A DNA stretch of 64,000 nucleotides from Candidatus Scybalomonas excrementigallinarum (GTDB lineage: Bacteria; Bacillota; Clostridia; Lachnospirales; Lachnospiraceae): contig DVIZ01000059.1 in NCBI GenBank assembly GCA_018710905.1, positions 1 through 64,000 on the forward strand. The letters run 5' to 3'. A model generated the notes under the pieces. The model did no database searches. It was not told the origin of the DNA and saw nothing but the letters and a program-made list of their open reading frames with translations. Position numbers and translations under genes: made by a program. Shown piece by piece: positions 9,871 to 18,036 of the stretch. How positions within the stretch are numbered: position 1 is the stretch's first letter; each line of letters begins with the position of its first letter.

Positions 9871-10206
9871 TTAAATTAAATAAAACAATCTTAAAATTCC
9901 TATCACTACAGAACAAGAAACAAGAATATAGGAGATATAATATTGTCTCTCTGTCTTAGCTGTCAAATAAACAAGCAAAGCGATAATACTCACGAATCCG
10001 ATAGCCCATGCTAACACTTGTTGCATAATAAAATTTGTTGGTAAACTTCTTGCACTTAAAAAAGCAATGAACATTCCCCATACTACAAGAAAATAGAAAA
10101 CAGGTTTTCTTTTTTTACGATCCTTCATTAAAAACAGAAATAAAATTCCTAACCCACTCACTACACTCATTCCAATAAATAATAATAATAATAATCCTAA
10201 TGCCAT
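9871..10206 (-). CDS. Small four-helix membrane protein, unknown function
   Basis: I do not recognise a family. From the ATG at 10206 (MALGLLLL), which has GAGAGG eight bases upstream, the protein has 111 residues. Four hydrophobic segments are visible: the N-terminal 25 residues, PVFYFLVVWGMFIAFLSA, a segment around AWAIGFVSIIALLVYL, and YYISYILVSCSVVIGILR. A basic loop (KDRKKRKP) follows helix 1. It begins 81 bases after the histidine kinase gene with no terminator between, so it is probably co-transcribed with the two-component system. An accessory sensory or immunity role is speculation. Confidence 0.7.
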   Translation of the reverse strand: MALGLLLLLFIGMSVVSGLGILFLFLMKDRKKRKPVFYFLVVWGMFIAFLSARSLPTNFIMQQVLAWAIGFVSIIALLVYLTAKTERQYYISYILVSCSVVIGILRLFYLI

Positions 10207-10287
10207 ATTTTTTTCCTCTCTTTCTTTGTTATGACATAATGATACCATAACTTTATAAAGAAATTTCTATAACAATTCTAAAGAATT

Positions 10288-11343
10288 CTAAAGAACCTTC
10301 TTTATCGGAATGATCATTTGTATTCGAAACTCTTTCTCACTCTTTGTAACTTCTACTTCTCCATCATACATTCCGACTATCTGTTGAATGTTATTTAACC
10401 CTATTTTATTGCTCTCTACTTCTAACTCTCCTTCTGTTCTCACTCCATTTTCTTGGATCAATACTAACTTATCTTCCCCTGTTATTACTTGTAATTTCAC
10501 ACTTTGTTTTGGATCTCCATATTTTTCTACATTCGAACTGAGATTATCAAAAATTCTTCTAAGTTCTGAAATATCAAAAATCCCTGAAAAATTATTACAT
10601 TCGTTCCAAATCACTTCACATGGAAACCGATCTTCTAACAGTTCTTCCCACTCCATCACTAATTGCTCTATCAAAATTTTCCCGTTGTCAATGAATTCTA
10701 ACTTTCGTTCTTTTTTCCCGATCAGCTGATTTGTCAAACTTTTTATTTGCTCTGCTTTTCCTTGCATTAACTCCATATAACTTTTAATCTCTTCTTTACT
10801 CCAATCCTCTTTCTTTTGCATATATTCGGAATAGGATAAAATTGACGTTAGAGGAGTTCGAATATCATGAGAAATCGAGCGAATCATCTCTTCTCTTTCC
10901 TTCTTTAGATTCTCTTCTTTCTCTTTCAATAACTTTTGAGAGAGTGCTAAATAATTGATACTCTCTGCTAACTGGGTAAATTCGTCATTTCCTTCTAAAG
11001 GAATTTCAAAATCCATTTGTCTTTCTTCTAATGCTTTGACTCCATGAATAATAGAAATTAGGTAAGATACTTTTTGTCCAAATAAAAATAGAAACAATAA
11101 CACAAAAACAACAACAGAAGCTAAAAGACAACTACTTCTTATCCAAAGCACCAATACCATTTTTTTCTCCTCATCCAAAATGACTCCTTTCCCATCTAAA
11201 TAGGTCATAGCAATGGAACAAGATGTAAAATATAAAAAGCCAAAAGCAAACAAAGCAACAATAAAAGAAATGAATAAAAATTCTAACATTTCCAATCCAA
11301 TTTTTCTTTGATCTTCTATTTTTTTCTTTTTCTTAATCCACAT
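10288..11343 (-). CDS. Sensor histidine kinase, VanS-like, short
   Basis: Membrane sensor kinase of 351 residues with two N-terminal membrane helices separated by a very short external loop (about 20 residues), a HAMP-like linker, and the phosphorylation box SHDIRTPLTSIL. Short external loops are typical of kinases sensing within the membrane or through a partner. The ATPase domain has an N-box (FDNLSSNVEKYG) but no clear D-x-G-x-G motif; the matching place reads QENGVRTEG. A GLNNI segment may serve as the second glycine box. The gene overlaps the regulator gene by 11 bases. Catalytic competence needs care, but the layout is that of a normal pair. Confidence 0.88.
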   Translation of the reverse strand: MWIKKKKKIEDQRKIGLEMLEFLFISFIVALFAFGFLYFTSCSIAMTYLDGKGVILDEEKKMVLVLWIRSSCLLASVVVFVLLFLFLFGQKVSYLISIIHGVKALEERQMDFEIPLEGNDEFTQLAESINYLALSQKLLKEKEENLKKEREEMIRSISHDIRTPLTSILSYSEYMQKKEDWSKEEIKSYMELMQGKAEQIKSLTNQLIGKKERKLEFIDNGKILIEQLVMEWEELLEDRFPCEVIWNECNNFSGIFDISELRRIFDNLSSNVEKYGDPKQSVKLQVITGEDKLVLIQENGVRTEGELEVESNKIGLNNIQQIVGMYDGEVEVTKSEKEFRIQMIIPIKKVL

Positions 11344-12046
11344 AATAGCCCTTTCCCCATGCTGTTTTTATGTAAATTGGATTTCTCGAATTGTCCCCAA
11401 TCTTTTTTCGTATGTTTTTAATATGAACCATAATGGTACTATCTCCAACAGCTTCTTCTTCCCATATACTTTGATAAATATTTTCTAAAGAATATATTTT
11501 TTTTGGATGAGTGATAAATAATTCTAGTATTTTAAATTCTGTATAAGTAAGAACAATCACTTCTCCATTCTTTCGAATCGATTGATTATCTAAATCTAAA
11601 ATTAAGTCTTTAAATTGAATTTCGGAAGGATTCTTCTCCTCTACTTGATCTTCTTCTACTTTTTTTCTACTGCGCCCTTCCATTCGTCGAAAAAGAGCTC
11701 TTACTCGAAGTAATAACTCCAAATTGGAAAACGGTTTCACGATGTAGTCGTCGGCTCCAATGGAAAATCCCATCACTTTATCAGATTCTCCTGAATAGGC
11801 AGTTAAAAAGATAATCGGGGCATCGTATTTCTTTCTAAGTTCCGCTCCTGCTACAAATCCTGTCATAACTGGCATATTCACATCTAAAATATACAAATCA
11901 ATCGTATCATCTGCTTGCTCTAAAACTTCTTGTCCATTTTGAGCCGTTATGACCTCATACCCTTCTCCTGTTAATAACAGCCTTAAAATCTCCAAAATCT
12001 CTTTTTCATCATCTGCTACTAAAATCTTATTTTTACTCATATCCAT
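11333..12046 (-). CDS. OmpR/PhoB-family response regulator, VanR-like
   Basis: DNA-binding regulator of 237 residues. The receiver domain shows the acidic pair D12-D13, phosphoacceptor D55 (YILDVNMP), Thr/Ser switch in FLTAYS and Lys in IVKPF. A linker rich in charged residues leads to a winged-helix DNA-binding domain ending in IYIKTAWGKGYYVD. It is first in the pair and overlaps the kinase gene. Targets are not known; the adjacent membrane protein and the large ABC transporter downstream are the obvious candidates by position. Confidence 0.92.
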   Translation of the reverse strand: MDMSKNKILVADDEKEILEILRLLLTGEGYEVITAQNGQEVLEQADDTIDLYILDVNMPVMTGFVAGAELRKKYDAPIIFLTAYSGESDKVMGFSIGADDYIVKPFSNLELLLRVRALFRRMEGRSRKKVEEDQVEEKNPSEIQFKDLILDLDNQSIRKNGEVIVLTYTEFKILELFITHPKKIYSLENIYQSIWEEEAVGDSTIMVHIKNIRKKIGDNSRNPIYIKTAWGKGYYVD

Positions 12047-12069
12047 TTCCCTTATCCTCTTCTATCCTT

Positions 12070-12531
12070 TTACCCTTTTATTGTTTTTATGTATATTTGA
12101 CATGGATTCCATTCATCCCATAAAGTAGGAAGACATTCTAATTCTCGAAATCCCATCTTCTCATAAAAGGCATTTGTCTGATCATACTCTTTATAATGTC
12201 CTTTTTGTACGGTCTTCACTTGAAGAAATTCATATCCTTTTTGTTTTGAATAAGCACATAGCGCCTCAAACAATTGCGTTCCAATTCCTTTTCGATGCTC
12301 ATCTTTTAATACCCCCATTACATAGAGCTCAGCCATATAAGGACTTGTTTCTTTTAAGGTGATAAATCCTTTTTCTTCTTTCTCTTCTTTATAAACCCAG
12401 AATGGCATTTTCTTACTGCATGTTATATATTCTTTTGTACTTTCAGGCAAACCAAACCAGTCTGGCAGCTGAGCTAATATATTTTTTGCTACTCTTTCTT
12501 TTTCTGTTTCCTCTTCAACAAAATATACCAT
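12070..12531 (-). CDS. GNAT-family N-acetyltransferase
   Basis: Predicted acetyl-CoA-dependent acetyltransferase of 153 residues. The acetyl-CoA binding motif is visible as VLKDEHRKGIGTQLFEAL, and the C-terminal NAFYEKMGF segment is typical of the GNAT fold. It ends 23 bases before the response regulator gene and may be co-transcribed with it. The substrate cannot be told from the sequence. Confidence 0.85.
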   Translation of the reverse strand: MVYFVEEETEKERVAKNILAQLPDWFGLPESTKEYITCSKKMPFWVYKEEKEEKGFITLKETSPYMAELYVMGVLKDEHRKGIGTQLFEALCAYSKQKGYEFLQVKTVQKGHYKEYDQTNAFYEKMGFRELECLPTLWDEWNPCQIYIKTIKG

Positions 12532-12639
12532 TGTTATCTCTCCATTTTTTGTATCAACTTTAATTTCAGCTAAAATGGTTACATCCTCTGATACTTTTTA
12601 TCATTTCACCATTTCATCATTTGCTCTAAATTTAAGGGA

Positions 12640-13170
12640 TTAATCAATATAATATACCCAATCTTCTTTTCTTGCTAAAGGCTTTGGATATTCACCATCT
12701 ACATAACCAAGAATACAATGACCGATTCCCTCATAGTCTCCTTCGATTCCGAGTGATTTTAAAATCTCTAATCCTTCTGGTCGTTCAAACTCTTCTTTTG
12801 CTCTATGAATCCAACAGCTTCCAATTCCAAGAGAATGGGCAGCAAGCATTAAATTTTCCATAACGAGGCTTCCATCATAAATATAAGTTCCACTGTTTTT
12901 ATTTGCTAAAACAATAAGAATAACAGGTGCGCCATAAAATGGATCATTTTTTGTTCCTGAAATTTCAGCATTTAATTTTGATAGCTGATCTCGAACCTCT
13001 TTGTTTGTTACAGCAATGATAATTGGAGATTGTCTATTCATACCAGTTGGTGCATAGCTTCCCGCAGTTACAATCTGCTCAATGATTTCTTTTGGAACCA
13101 TATCTGGTTTAAATTTTCGAATACTTCTTCTTGTCTGCATTAAAGTTAATAAATCGTTATGTTCACTCAT
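12640..13170 (-). CDS. Nitroreductase-family FMN oxidoreductase
   Basis: Cytoplasmic flavoprotein of 176 residues. The N-terminal TRRSIRKFKPD is the FMN phosphate-binding segment of the nitroreductase superfamily; GSCWIHRA and a final GHCILGYVDGEYPKP follow the family pattern. Likely NAD(P)H-dependent reduction of quinones, flavins or nitro compounds. It sits just beyond the terminator that originally ended rlmD, so it was rlmD's original downstream neighbour. Exact substrate unknown. Confidence 0.88.
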   Translation of the reverse strand: MSEHNDLLTLMQTRRSIRKFKPDMVPKEIIEQIVTAGSYAPTGMNRQSPIIIAVTNKEVRDQLSKLNAEISGTKNDPFYGAPVILIVLANKNSGTYIYDGSLVMENLMLAAHSLGIGSCWIHRAKEEFERPEGLEILKSLGIEGDYEGIGHCILGYVDGEYPKPLARKEDWVYYID

Positions 13171-13293
13171 GTTTCATAACCTCCATTTCATTTTTTTCAG
13201 TATTTATTGTATCACTAGGCTAACAAAAGAGCAATCGCCTGACTTTATAATCCGAACCACTCTTTTATCGGCTGATAAAATTCTATATTTATA

Positions 13294-13334
13294 AAAAAAC
13301 CATCTGTATTTCAAAACGAAAACAGATGGTTTTT
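13294..13334 (-). terminator. rlmD: Terminator, originally that of rlmD
   Basis: Perfect stem AAAAAACCATCTGT/ACAGATGGTTTTT. On the minus strand it follows the orphaned rlmD stop codon by 45 bases, and so was presumably the native rlmD terminator before the insertion. Confidence 0.85.
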
Positions 13335-13378
13335 CCTATCTTTTCTCTCTTATAAGTTTCCTTTCATCAATTATCTGA

Positions 13379-13414
13379 TCAAAGTTTGGATAAAAGAACA
13401 ACCGTCTCCACATG
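13379..13414 (-). pseudogene. rlmD: Orphaned 3' end of rlmD
   Basis: The minus strand reads HVETVVLLSKL then TGA. This is the C-terminal signature of RlmD/RumA methyltransferases, and HVETVVLLSK occurs identically inside the intact rlmD at 31.65 kb. I read it as the part of the native gene cut off when mobile DNA inserted, not as a functional gene. Confidence 0.88.
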
Positions 13415-13500
13415 GCACGAGAGGACAGAAAGTACGTCATTTGCCGGGCGGTTCGTCCAACTTGATCCACCACTGTTTTTGTCCTCTTGGTCGTATGTGG
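13404..13500. other. Left attachment site (attL-like) of the inserted DNA
   Basis: The core on the minus strand is GTGGAGACGGTTGTTCTT, matching the sites at 18.41 and 31.65 kb over GAGAC-N-GT-N-GT. Inward of it lies an imperfect inverted repeat: TTCCACATACGACCAAGAGG and CCTCTCGTGCCATGTGGAG, separated by about 50 bases. Near 13485-13508 the frame reads VDMFPHTT, the sequence RlmD normally carries just before HVET. Confidence 0.75.
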
Positions 13501-13524
13501 AAACATATCGACTAAAAAACTATC

Positions 13525-14130
13525 CTAACTTTTCTTCGGCAATTTCAAATTAACGCTTCCTCCAAGTGCTGCCACACCAACCCCAACAGCTATGAGTACT
13601 ACAGCACCTGCACCACTGATTAATTTCCAATTAAATGCACGCTTTTCAGAATCCTTTTTATCAACCATGTGAGCAATTTCCTTTTCATGCTCCCGTATCT
13701 CAGAATCCTTTGCAGCCATGATACGAAAAATTTCCATTTCTTGTTCTCGAATTTCTCTCTGTTCCTCTGCTGTCATATCAGGTTGATTCAAGCATTTGCT
13801 TAAATCCGAATGGACCATATTGGCAAACTCAATAATTTCCTTTCTACTATTACTTGCTTCATCAAGTTCTTTATTAAAAATTTCGTAGATCTGACTTATA
13901 CTGTTATCATCACTAGCAATGACATTATCCAAAATCCCCTTATATTCCACCATTGCGGATTTAATCATATCTGCCAATTCTGGGAATTGCGCTATGGCCT
14001 GTCGTACTACTTCCGGTCGTAACTCATTCAATTTCGATGTGTAAATAAGTACATCATTTTTCGATAAGTTTTTAAAGTTTACTCTCTCCATAAGCGGAAG
14101 AATTTGTTTTTCCGCATCTGTATATTCCAC
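13525..14130 (-). CDS. Unknown protein with C-terminal membrane anchor, cargo operon
   Basis: I do not recognise a family. The 201-residue protein starts at GTG (14130) with GGAGG seven to eight bases upstream. Residues 1-100 look helical and soluble; residues 110-165 are highly charged and probably a coiled coil; residues about 173-192 (LISGAGAVVLIAVGVGVAAL) form a single membrane helix followed by a short basic tail. Its position as last gene after an OLD-like ATPase and a TIGR02391 gene suggests a membrane-acting effector of a defence system. That is inference from context and architecture only. Confidence 0.65.
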   Translation of the reverse strand: MEYTDAEKQILPLMERVNFKNLSKNDVLIYTSKLNELRPEVVRQAIAQFPELADMIKSAMVEYKGILDNVIASDDNSISQIYEIFNKELDEASNSRKEIIEFANMVHSDLSKCLNQPDMTAEEQREIREQEMEIFRIMAAKDSEIREHEKEIAHMVDKKDSEKRAFNWKLISGAGAVVLIAVGVGVAALGGSVNLKLPKKS

Positions 14131-14218
14131 CTCAAAACCTCCACTAACAGCAATTTCTTTATTTTATAAAATCATTTCATTGATAAACATAAGAATTGTA
14201 ATACCAATTATTATTTAT

Positions 14219-15067
14219 TCAAAGCTTACCTGGCATCTTATGACACTCATCTAAATATTTGTGCGCAAAAGAAATGAGAGTTAAAACATCTAACGCTTTT
14301 GCCTCATCAACTTTCCAATTTATCTTAGGAGTATGGGCTGCTGGATTTCTTACTAAATGAAAAATTGCTTCCATAAGTTCTTTTAAGCCTGTAAATTCAC
14401 TTTTCTCACTGTCCGTCTGCATACTATTAAAAAATAAATAAGGATCATTTTTCGCAAAAGCAGTTTGAAATAATGTGCCTCCATCGGAGGTCAGCCCAGT
14501 AATTTGTCTTACTCTTTCCGCCAGGCCCTTTGCCGCCTCAAACACAGCATCATAATAATCTTTTTGCAAATAATCCTTAATACAGTATTTCTGAACTTCG
14601 CTATGTATTGCTCTGTTGTATAATTGACGTTGTAAACTATTTACCCTCCTGTCAACCTCATCGAGTGTTTTTGCTTGAACAACTTCAATCAGCTTTCCTT
14701 CCTTTGTTACCTCTAGCCCTGCTAATAAAAGAACCTTATTTACTCCCTCGAGCAAATAACTATATTTATCTCTACTTTTTTCATCGGTAAAAGCGACTGG
14801 GTTTAACGCTTTTTCCAAAAAAGTATATATACGGACAAAAGAATGACTATTGTTTATTTCCGCTGCCAGGCAGTTATATAGCCAATCTCTTTTATTTAAT
14901 CCCAGTTGATAAGTGTATCCATTACTTACTTTCCCATCTGAAAGAACTGTTATTTTACTCTGCTGAAGTAAACGAGTCAATTCTGTCTTTGTATATCCTA
15001 AAGAAGTTTCGGCCAAGACGTCACACATTGCCTTTAACTGCTGTTCATCTAAATATTTCATAGTCAT
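14219..15067 (-). CDS. TIGR02391-family protein (Hypoth_ymh C-terminal domain)
   Basis: About 282 residues from the ATG at 15067 (MTMKYLDEQ), which has GAGG four bases upstream and lies 17 bases after the previous stop. The C-terminal third matches the TIGR02391 pattern: AVFEAAKGLAERVRQITGL, GGTLFQTAFA, GLKELMEAIFHLVRNPAAHTP. This family is often found in mobile DNA and abortive-infection-like neighbourhoods, and its RNPxAH segment resembles a HEPN-like motif (R-x(4)-H: RNPAAH). Residues 1-70 look like a separate helical domain (TELTRLLQQSKI). Function is not established. Confidence 0.78.
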   Translation of the reverse strand: MTMKYLDEQQLKAMCDVLAETSLGYTKTELTRLLQQSKITVLSDGKVSNGYTYQLGLNKRDWLYNCLAAEINNSHSFVRIYTFLEKALNPVAFTDEKSRDKYSYLLEGVNKVLLLAGLEVTKEGKLIEVVQAKTLDEVDRRVNSLQRQLYNRAIHSEVQKYCIKDYLQKDYYDAVFEAAKGLAERVRQITGLTSDGGTLFQTAFAKNDPYLFFNSMQTDSEKSEFTGLKELMEAIFHLVRNPAAHTPKINWKVDEAKALDVLTLISFAHKYLDECHKMPGKL

Positions 15068-15083
15068 ATATCCTCTAAATCTA

Positions 15084-15383
15084 TTATTTCTGTTCCTTAT
15101 TATCAGGAATTGGATCGCCCAATTTGATTTTGAATCTTCTACAATCCCCAACATACTTCAGGCCTTCTACCGACCATGGATCTAATCCCATGTTAATGAG
15201 TACTTCCTTTTCCCGCACTGAAAGAACTGAATGATAATATTTTCTAAACTGTGCTAATTTCATTTTTTCTGGAACCATTATCGCTTTTAGCCTATTATAG
15301 GCATTTTTATTCTTTTTTAAATTAGCTGAACGCATATGTTTACGCTCTTTTTCAATTGCAGACGGCAATTTTATTATTTCCAT
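15084..15383 (-). CDS. Small basic protein of unknown function, cargo operon
   Basis: I do not recognise it. From the ATG at 15383 (MEIIKLPSAIEKER; AGGGAT six bases upstream) it has 99 residues, many of them Lys and Arg (KERKHMRSANLKKNKNAYNRLK), and a central YHSVLSVREKEVLINMGLDPWSVEGLKYV. An upstream TTG at 15401 in frame would overlap the ATPase gene. It lies between the ATPase and the TIGR02391 gene with tiny gaps, so it is part of the same operon. Possibly a nucleic-acid binder or a regulator of the ATPase. Confidence 0.65.
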   Translation of the reverse strand: MEIIKLPSAIEKERKHMRSANLKKNKNAYNRLKAIMVPEKMKLAQFRKYYHSVLSVREKEVLINMGLDPWSVEGLKYVGDCRRFKIKLGDPIPDNKEQK

Positions 15384-15390
15384 AATATCC

Positions 15391-17049
15391 CTATCTTTCA
15401 ATTATGCTTTTCAACATTGCCAAAATATATTGGTAATCAGTATTCTTTTGCTTTATAAACCAATAAATTAGCTGGTACTCCAGCGCACCTATTTCTTGTC
15501 CCATTATGTCTGAAATTTTTTTTAATTTCTTTTTTGAATCTTTCTCTTGACTAACATCGGGAAAATCCTCCTCTCCTAAAAACTGTTTTAATCGCATCTC
15601 ATTGTAAATGATATCCTCAGGAATAGATTGTGGTAAAAAGGATACATGATTTTTAAAGTATTCAAGATATGATAAAAGCAATTTCTTTTCCTGCTCCTCA
15701 TTAACTCTTCCAGCTTTTCTATTGGCATCAACTCCCCAGTCAATTTTGTCAGCACTGATGCCTACAGCTTTTTTAAATATATCTTTTAAATATTTGTCCG
15801 TTTTATCAACTTCTGGTATTCTCAAGAAATCAGGAATCTCCTCTTTCTTTTGATCACCATCTAAAATAATATATCTATTAGTCACGTTCGTTTTAGAATA
15901 TGTTAGGATGGTGTATTTTTTTATATTTGATGCCCCTCCAGGATAAAACTCAACTTGCAATAATCCACTTAATCCCTCTGTTTTTAAGATTTGCTCAATG
16001 ATTTTCTTTGCTAAATTATCTTCCACAATTACATGTCTTTTATCGATTATGTCAGACTCTAACTCTAAAAAAGCATTTTGAAACAAAACTTGTTCTTCAA
16101 TTACAATAAGATCATTTTCAATTTTTCTAAAACACTTAATAGCTTCTTTAGGCAATTTTTCTACCATAGTAGTAGAATGTGTGGTAATGATAACCTGTAT
16201 CTTCTTTTTTTTGATAATTTCAAGGATATAACAAATTAACCTTTTTTGAGCGCCCGGGTGCAAAGATACTTCTGGTTCATCTAATAAAAGAATACTTTCA
16301 GATGGTACTCTTTCTATCTGATCAACCATGCTAGCTATAACAAATTCGCCACTTCCAGCATTGTATTCCGAATACTGATTACCATCATTAAAAATAACAC
16401 TCGTTCCCCAGGTTCCGCTATAGTATTTATGTCTAACCATCTCAATCAATTTAATATTTCCTTGCAGAATATAATTCACAATTTCAATTGCATTGGCACT
16501 TAAAAAATGTCGTTGTTTTCTCTCGCTGTTACTCCTTGGATTCTGTTTAAGCTTTTTGGATTGTTTTATGACATACTCAACCTTTTGAGTTCGAGCAGTA
16601 TTTTTCCCTATATTATCATATAGAAAGCTTTTATCAATTGCCCCTACCATTGTCTTTGTCTGAATATATGTGATACTTAACTTTTCAGGCACTTCACCTT
16701 CTTTACCCCATTCATTTTGGCGTATTCTTTTATAATGAAGAATCTGATCATCCAAGGTATATGATATATCCGCATTCTGAAATCCTCCATCATCAATTAC
16801 TGTCTCAAAAAATTCGTTTTGTGGTATCTGCCTTTTCGACAGCAGTTTTATAGCTTTCATTACAGTTGTTTTTCCGCTGCCATTTTTTCCAACAATCACA
16901 GTAAGGGGATACACAAAGTTTATTTCCGATTCTTCCGCAAATTTTCTAAAACTGTGTATCACTATTTTTGAAAGTCTGTTTTTAATAATTCCCTTATCAA
17001 ACATTCTTCCGACATCATTGACCTGCTTTTCTATATTATTATCAATCAT
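15391..17049 (-). CDS. OLD-family-like ATPase with TOPRIM-like nuclease region
   Basis: A 552-residue protein with an SMC/ABC-type ATPase: Walker A GKNGSGKTT (54-62), signature region YNAGSGEF, Walker B ILLLDEPEVSLHPG near 252 and the D/H-loop TTHSTTMVE. After it, near residues 338-345, VIVEDNLAKK gives the glutamate of a TOPRIM domain, and RYIILDGDQ near 393-398 gives the D-x-D motif. This order is that of OLD nucleases and GajA. Known relatives act in anti-phage defence (OLD of phage P2, Gabija GajA). No UvrD-like GajB partner is adjacent, so it is not a standard Gabija locus. AAGGAAATT precedes the start. Confidence 0.82.
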   Translation of the reverse strand: MIDNNIEKQVNDVGRMFDKGIIKNRLSKIVIHSFRKFAEESEINFVYPLTVIVGKNGSGKTTVMKAIKLLSKRQIPQNEFFETVIDDGGFQNADISYTLDDQILHYKRIRQNEWGKEGEVPEKLSITYIQTKTMVGAIDKSFLYDNIGKNTARTQKVEYVIKQSKKLKQNPRSNSERKQRHFLSANAIEIVNYILQGNIKLIEMVRHKYYSGTWGTSVIFNDGNQYSEYNAGSGEFVIASMVDQIERVPSESILLLDEPEVSLHPGAQKRLICYILEIIKKKKIQVIITTHSTTMVEKLPKEAIKCFRKIENDLIVIEEQVLFQNAFLELESDIIDKRHVIVEDNLAKKIIEQILKTEGLSGLLQVEFYPGGASNIKKYTILTYSKTNVTNRYIILDGDQKKEEIPDFLRIPEVDKTDKYLKDIFKKAVGISADKIDWGVDANRKAGRVNEEQEKKLLLSYLEYFKNHVSFLPQSIPEDIIYNEMRLKQFLGEEDFPDVSQEKDSKKKLKKISDIMGQEIGALEYQLIYWFIKQKNTDYQYILAMLKSIIER

Positions 17050-17060
17050 AGTAATTTCCT

Positions 17061-17282
17061 TTATCTTCTAATTCCTATTTTTTCTCCATCCGGTAACACA
17101 AATACCTGCTCATATCCAATATTTAACACCTTTGCAATTTGCACTATTTCTTCAGAAGAAACGGTACCACGCTGCAACTTCTTATTAAAATTCTGCGGAG
17201 TCTGTCCAATCCGTCTACAAAGTTCCGCAAGACTGATATCCATTCTGTCACACAATTCTCTGATCATATCCGATATTGTCAT
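17061..17282 (-). CDS. Cro/CI-type HTH regulator of the cargo operon
   Basis: DNA-binding protein of 73 residues with a helix-turn-helix at about residues 17-45 (SLAELCRRIGQTPQNFNKKL) and a short tail. GGAGGTGG precedes the ATG. It is the first gene of the cargo operon and ends 11 bases before the OLD-like ATPase gene, so it probably controls the cassette. Small upstream HTH genes are common in defence operons. Confidence 0.82.
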   Translation of the reverse strand: MTISDMIRELCDRMDISLAELCRRIGQTPQNFNKKLQRGTVSSEEIVQIAKVLNIGYEQVFVLPDGEKIGIRR

Positions 17283-17365
17283 TTTCCACCTCCATCAGCA
17301 TAGTACAATTATAAACCTTCTGGTTGATAAACACAAGCTGCCTTCTTCAAAATTAACAGCCTATT

Positions 17366-17405
17366 AAAAAAGCACCTTGCAGCCATTTCAAAAGCCACAA
17401 GGCAC
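17366..17405 (-). terminator. Terminator after the deleted recombinase
   Basis: GCACCTTG and CAAGGTGC arms around GCAGCC/GGC pairs; the minus strand ends in TGCTTTTTTAATAG. It separates the recombinase remnant from the cargo operon. Base composition changes here from GC-richer to AT-rich going toward lower coordinates. Confidence 0.8.
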
Positions 17406-17422
17406 CGCATTCATTCTGTTAT

Positions 17423-17947
17423 TTACCTCTCCACATCCACCTTCGCCCCAGATTTGAACTTCACCTCAAACCTCGTATCATAAACTGTAACCTTCTCAAT
17501 CAGCTGCTGCACCAGCAACTCATCATACTCCGTGACCTCTGTGGACTGCTGTTCCAGAAATTCCCGGATATATTTCAGACAATCCAGAGTGTTTCTGGCA
17601 AACCGGCTGATGGACTTGGTAATGATCATGTCAATGTTCCCGTCCATGCAGTCCTGGATCATGCGGTTAAATTCCTCCCTCTTTTTCGTATTCATCCCGG
17701 TGATTCCGTCATCGGTATAAATCCCGGCCAGTTCCCATTCCGGATTCTTCTGGATAAATTGCGTATAATGCGCCACCTGTACCTCGTAGCTGGATGCCTG
17801 CTCCTCACTGTCCGTAGAAACCCGGCAGTAAGCGGCAACTTTCAGCTTTGGCCGCTGCCCCACTGCGGCTGTATTACCCACGCGCTTTCTGGCTGGGATC
17901 ACGGTGATATTCCTACTCAGTTCCACCCACATCCACCTCGCTCTCAA
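17423..17947 (-). pseudogene. Internally deleted large serine recombinase
   Basis: The 174-residue frame has a resolvase-type catalytic start ([13 protein letters not shown], catalytic Ser44; [38 protein letters not shown]) that stops at about residue 126. It then jumps directly to sequence typical of the far C-terminus of such recombinases ([27 protein letters not shown]). Full family members have about 500 residues, so the recombinase and zinc-ribbon domains are missing by an in-frame deletion. It is GC-richer than the cargo operon beside it. It may be inactive, or could make a dominant catalytic-domain fragment. Confidence 0.8.
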
Positions 17948-17948
17948 T

Positions 17949-17977
17949 AAAAAAAGCCCCTGCCAACATCAGGAGCA
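17949..17977 (-). terminator. Orphan terminator upstream of the deleted recombinase
   Basis: The minus strand reads GCTCCTG, a six-base loop, CAGGGGC, then TTTTTTT. No gene now ends just before it, which suggests a lost neighbour. Confidence 0.65.
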
Positions 17978-18005
17978 AGACCATGGATTTTATATGTAAA
18001 TTTAA

Positions 18006-18036
18006 AATGCACCCATTCACGCAATTTGGGTGCATT
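18006..18036. repeat. Perfect 10-base inverted repeat
   Basis: AATGCACCCA and TGGGTGCATT flank 11 bases. No long T-run follows, so it is an operator or recombinase-binding candidate as much as a terminator. Confidence 0.5.

Larger units (their letters stand above)
13171..13524. other. Intergenic region holding the rlmD terminator, stranded rlmD end and left element end
   Basis: No complete gene seen. In order it contains a strong minus-strand terminator (13294-13334), the orphaned last 11 codons of rlmD (13379-13414), and a 100-base left end of the inserted DNA with an imperfect inverted repeat (13405-13500). A 56-codon open frame through the latter starts MFPHTTK and looks derived from rlmD. 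Confidence 0.7.

Noticed and set aside
10288-12046. Vancomycin resistance cluster from the VanR/VanS-like pair and the VanW protein at 48 kb
   Set aside because: No vanH, ligase or vanX genes occur, and VanW-domain proteins are common in Clostridia without resistance.
13405-13500. Structured non-coding RNA such as 6S RNA or a riboswitch
   Set aside because: The inverted repeat is explained by the rlmD-derived arms and the element end; the strand reads as the RlmD C-terminal signature.
15391-17049. Gabija system (GajA)
   Set aside because: The ATPase/TOPRIM order fits, but no UvrD-like helicase GajB is encoded beside it.
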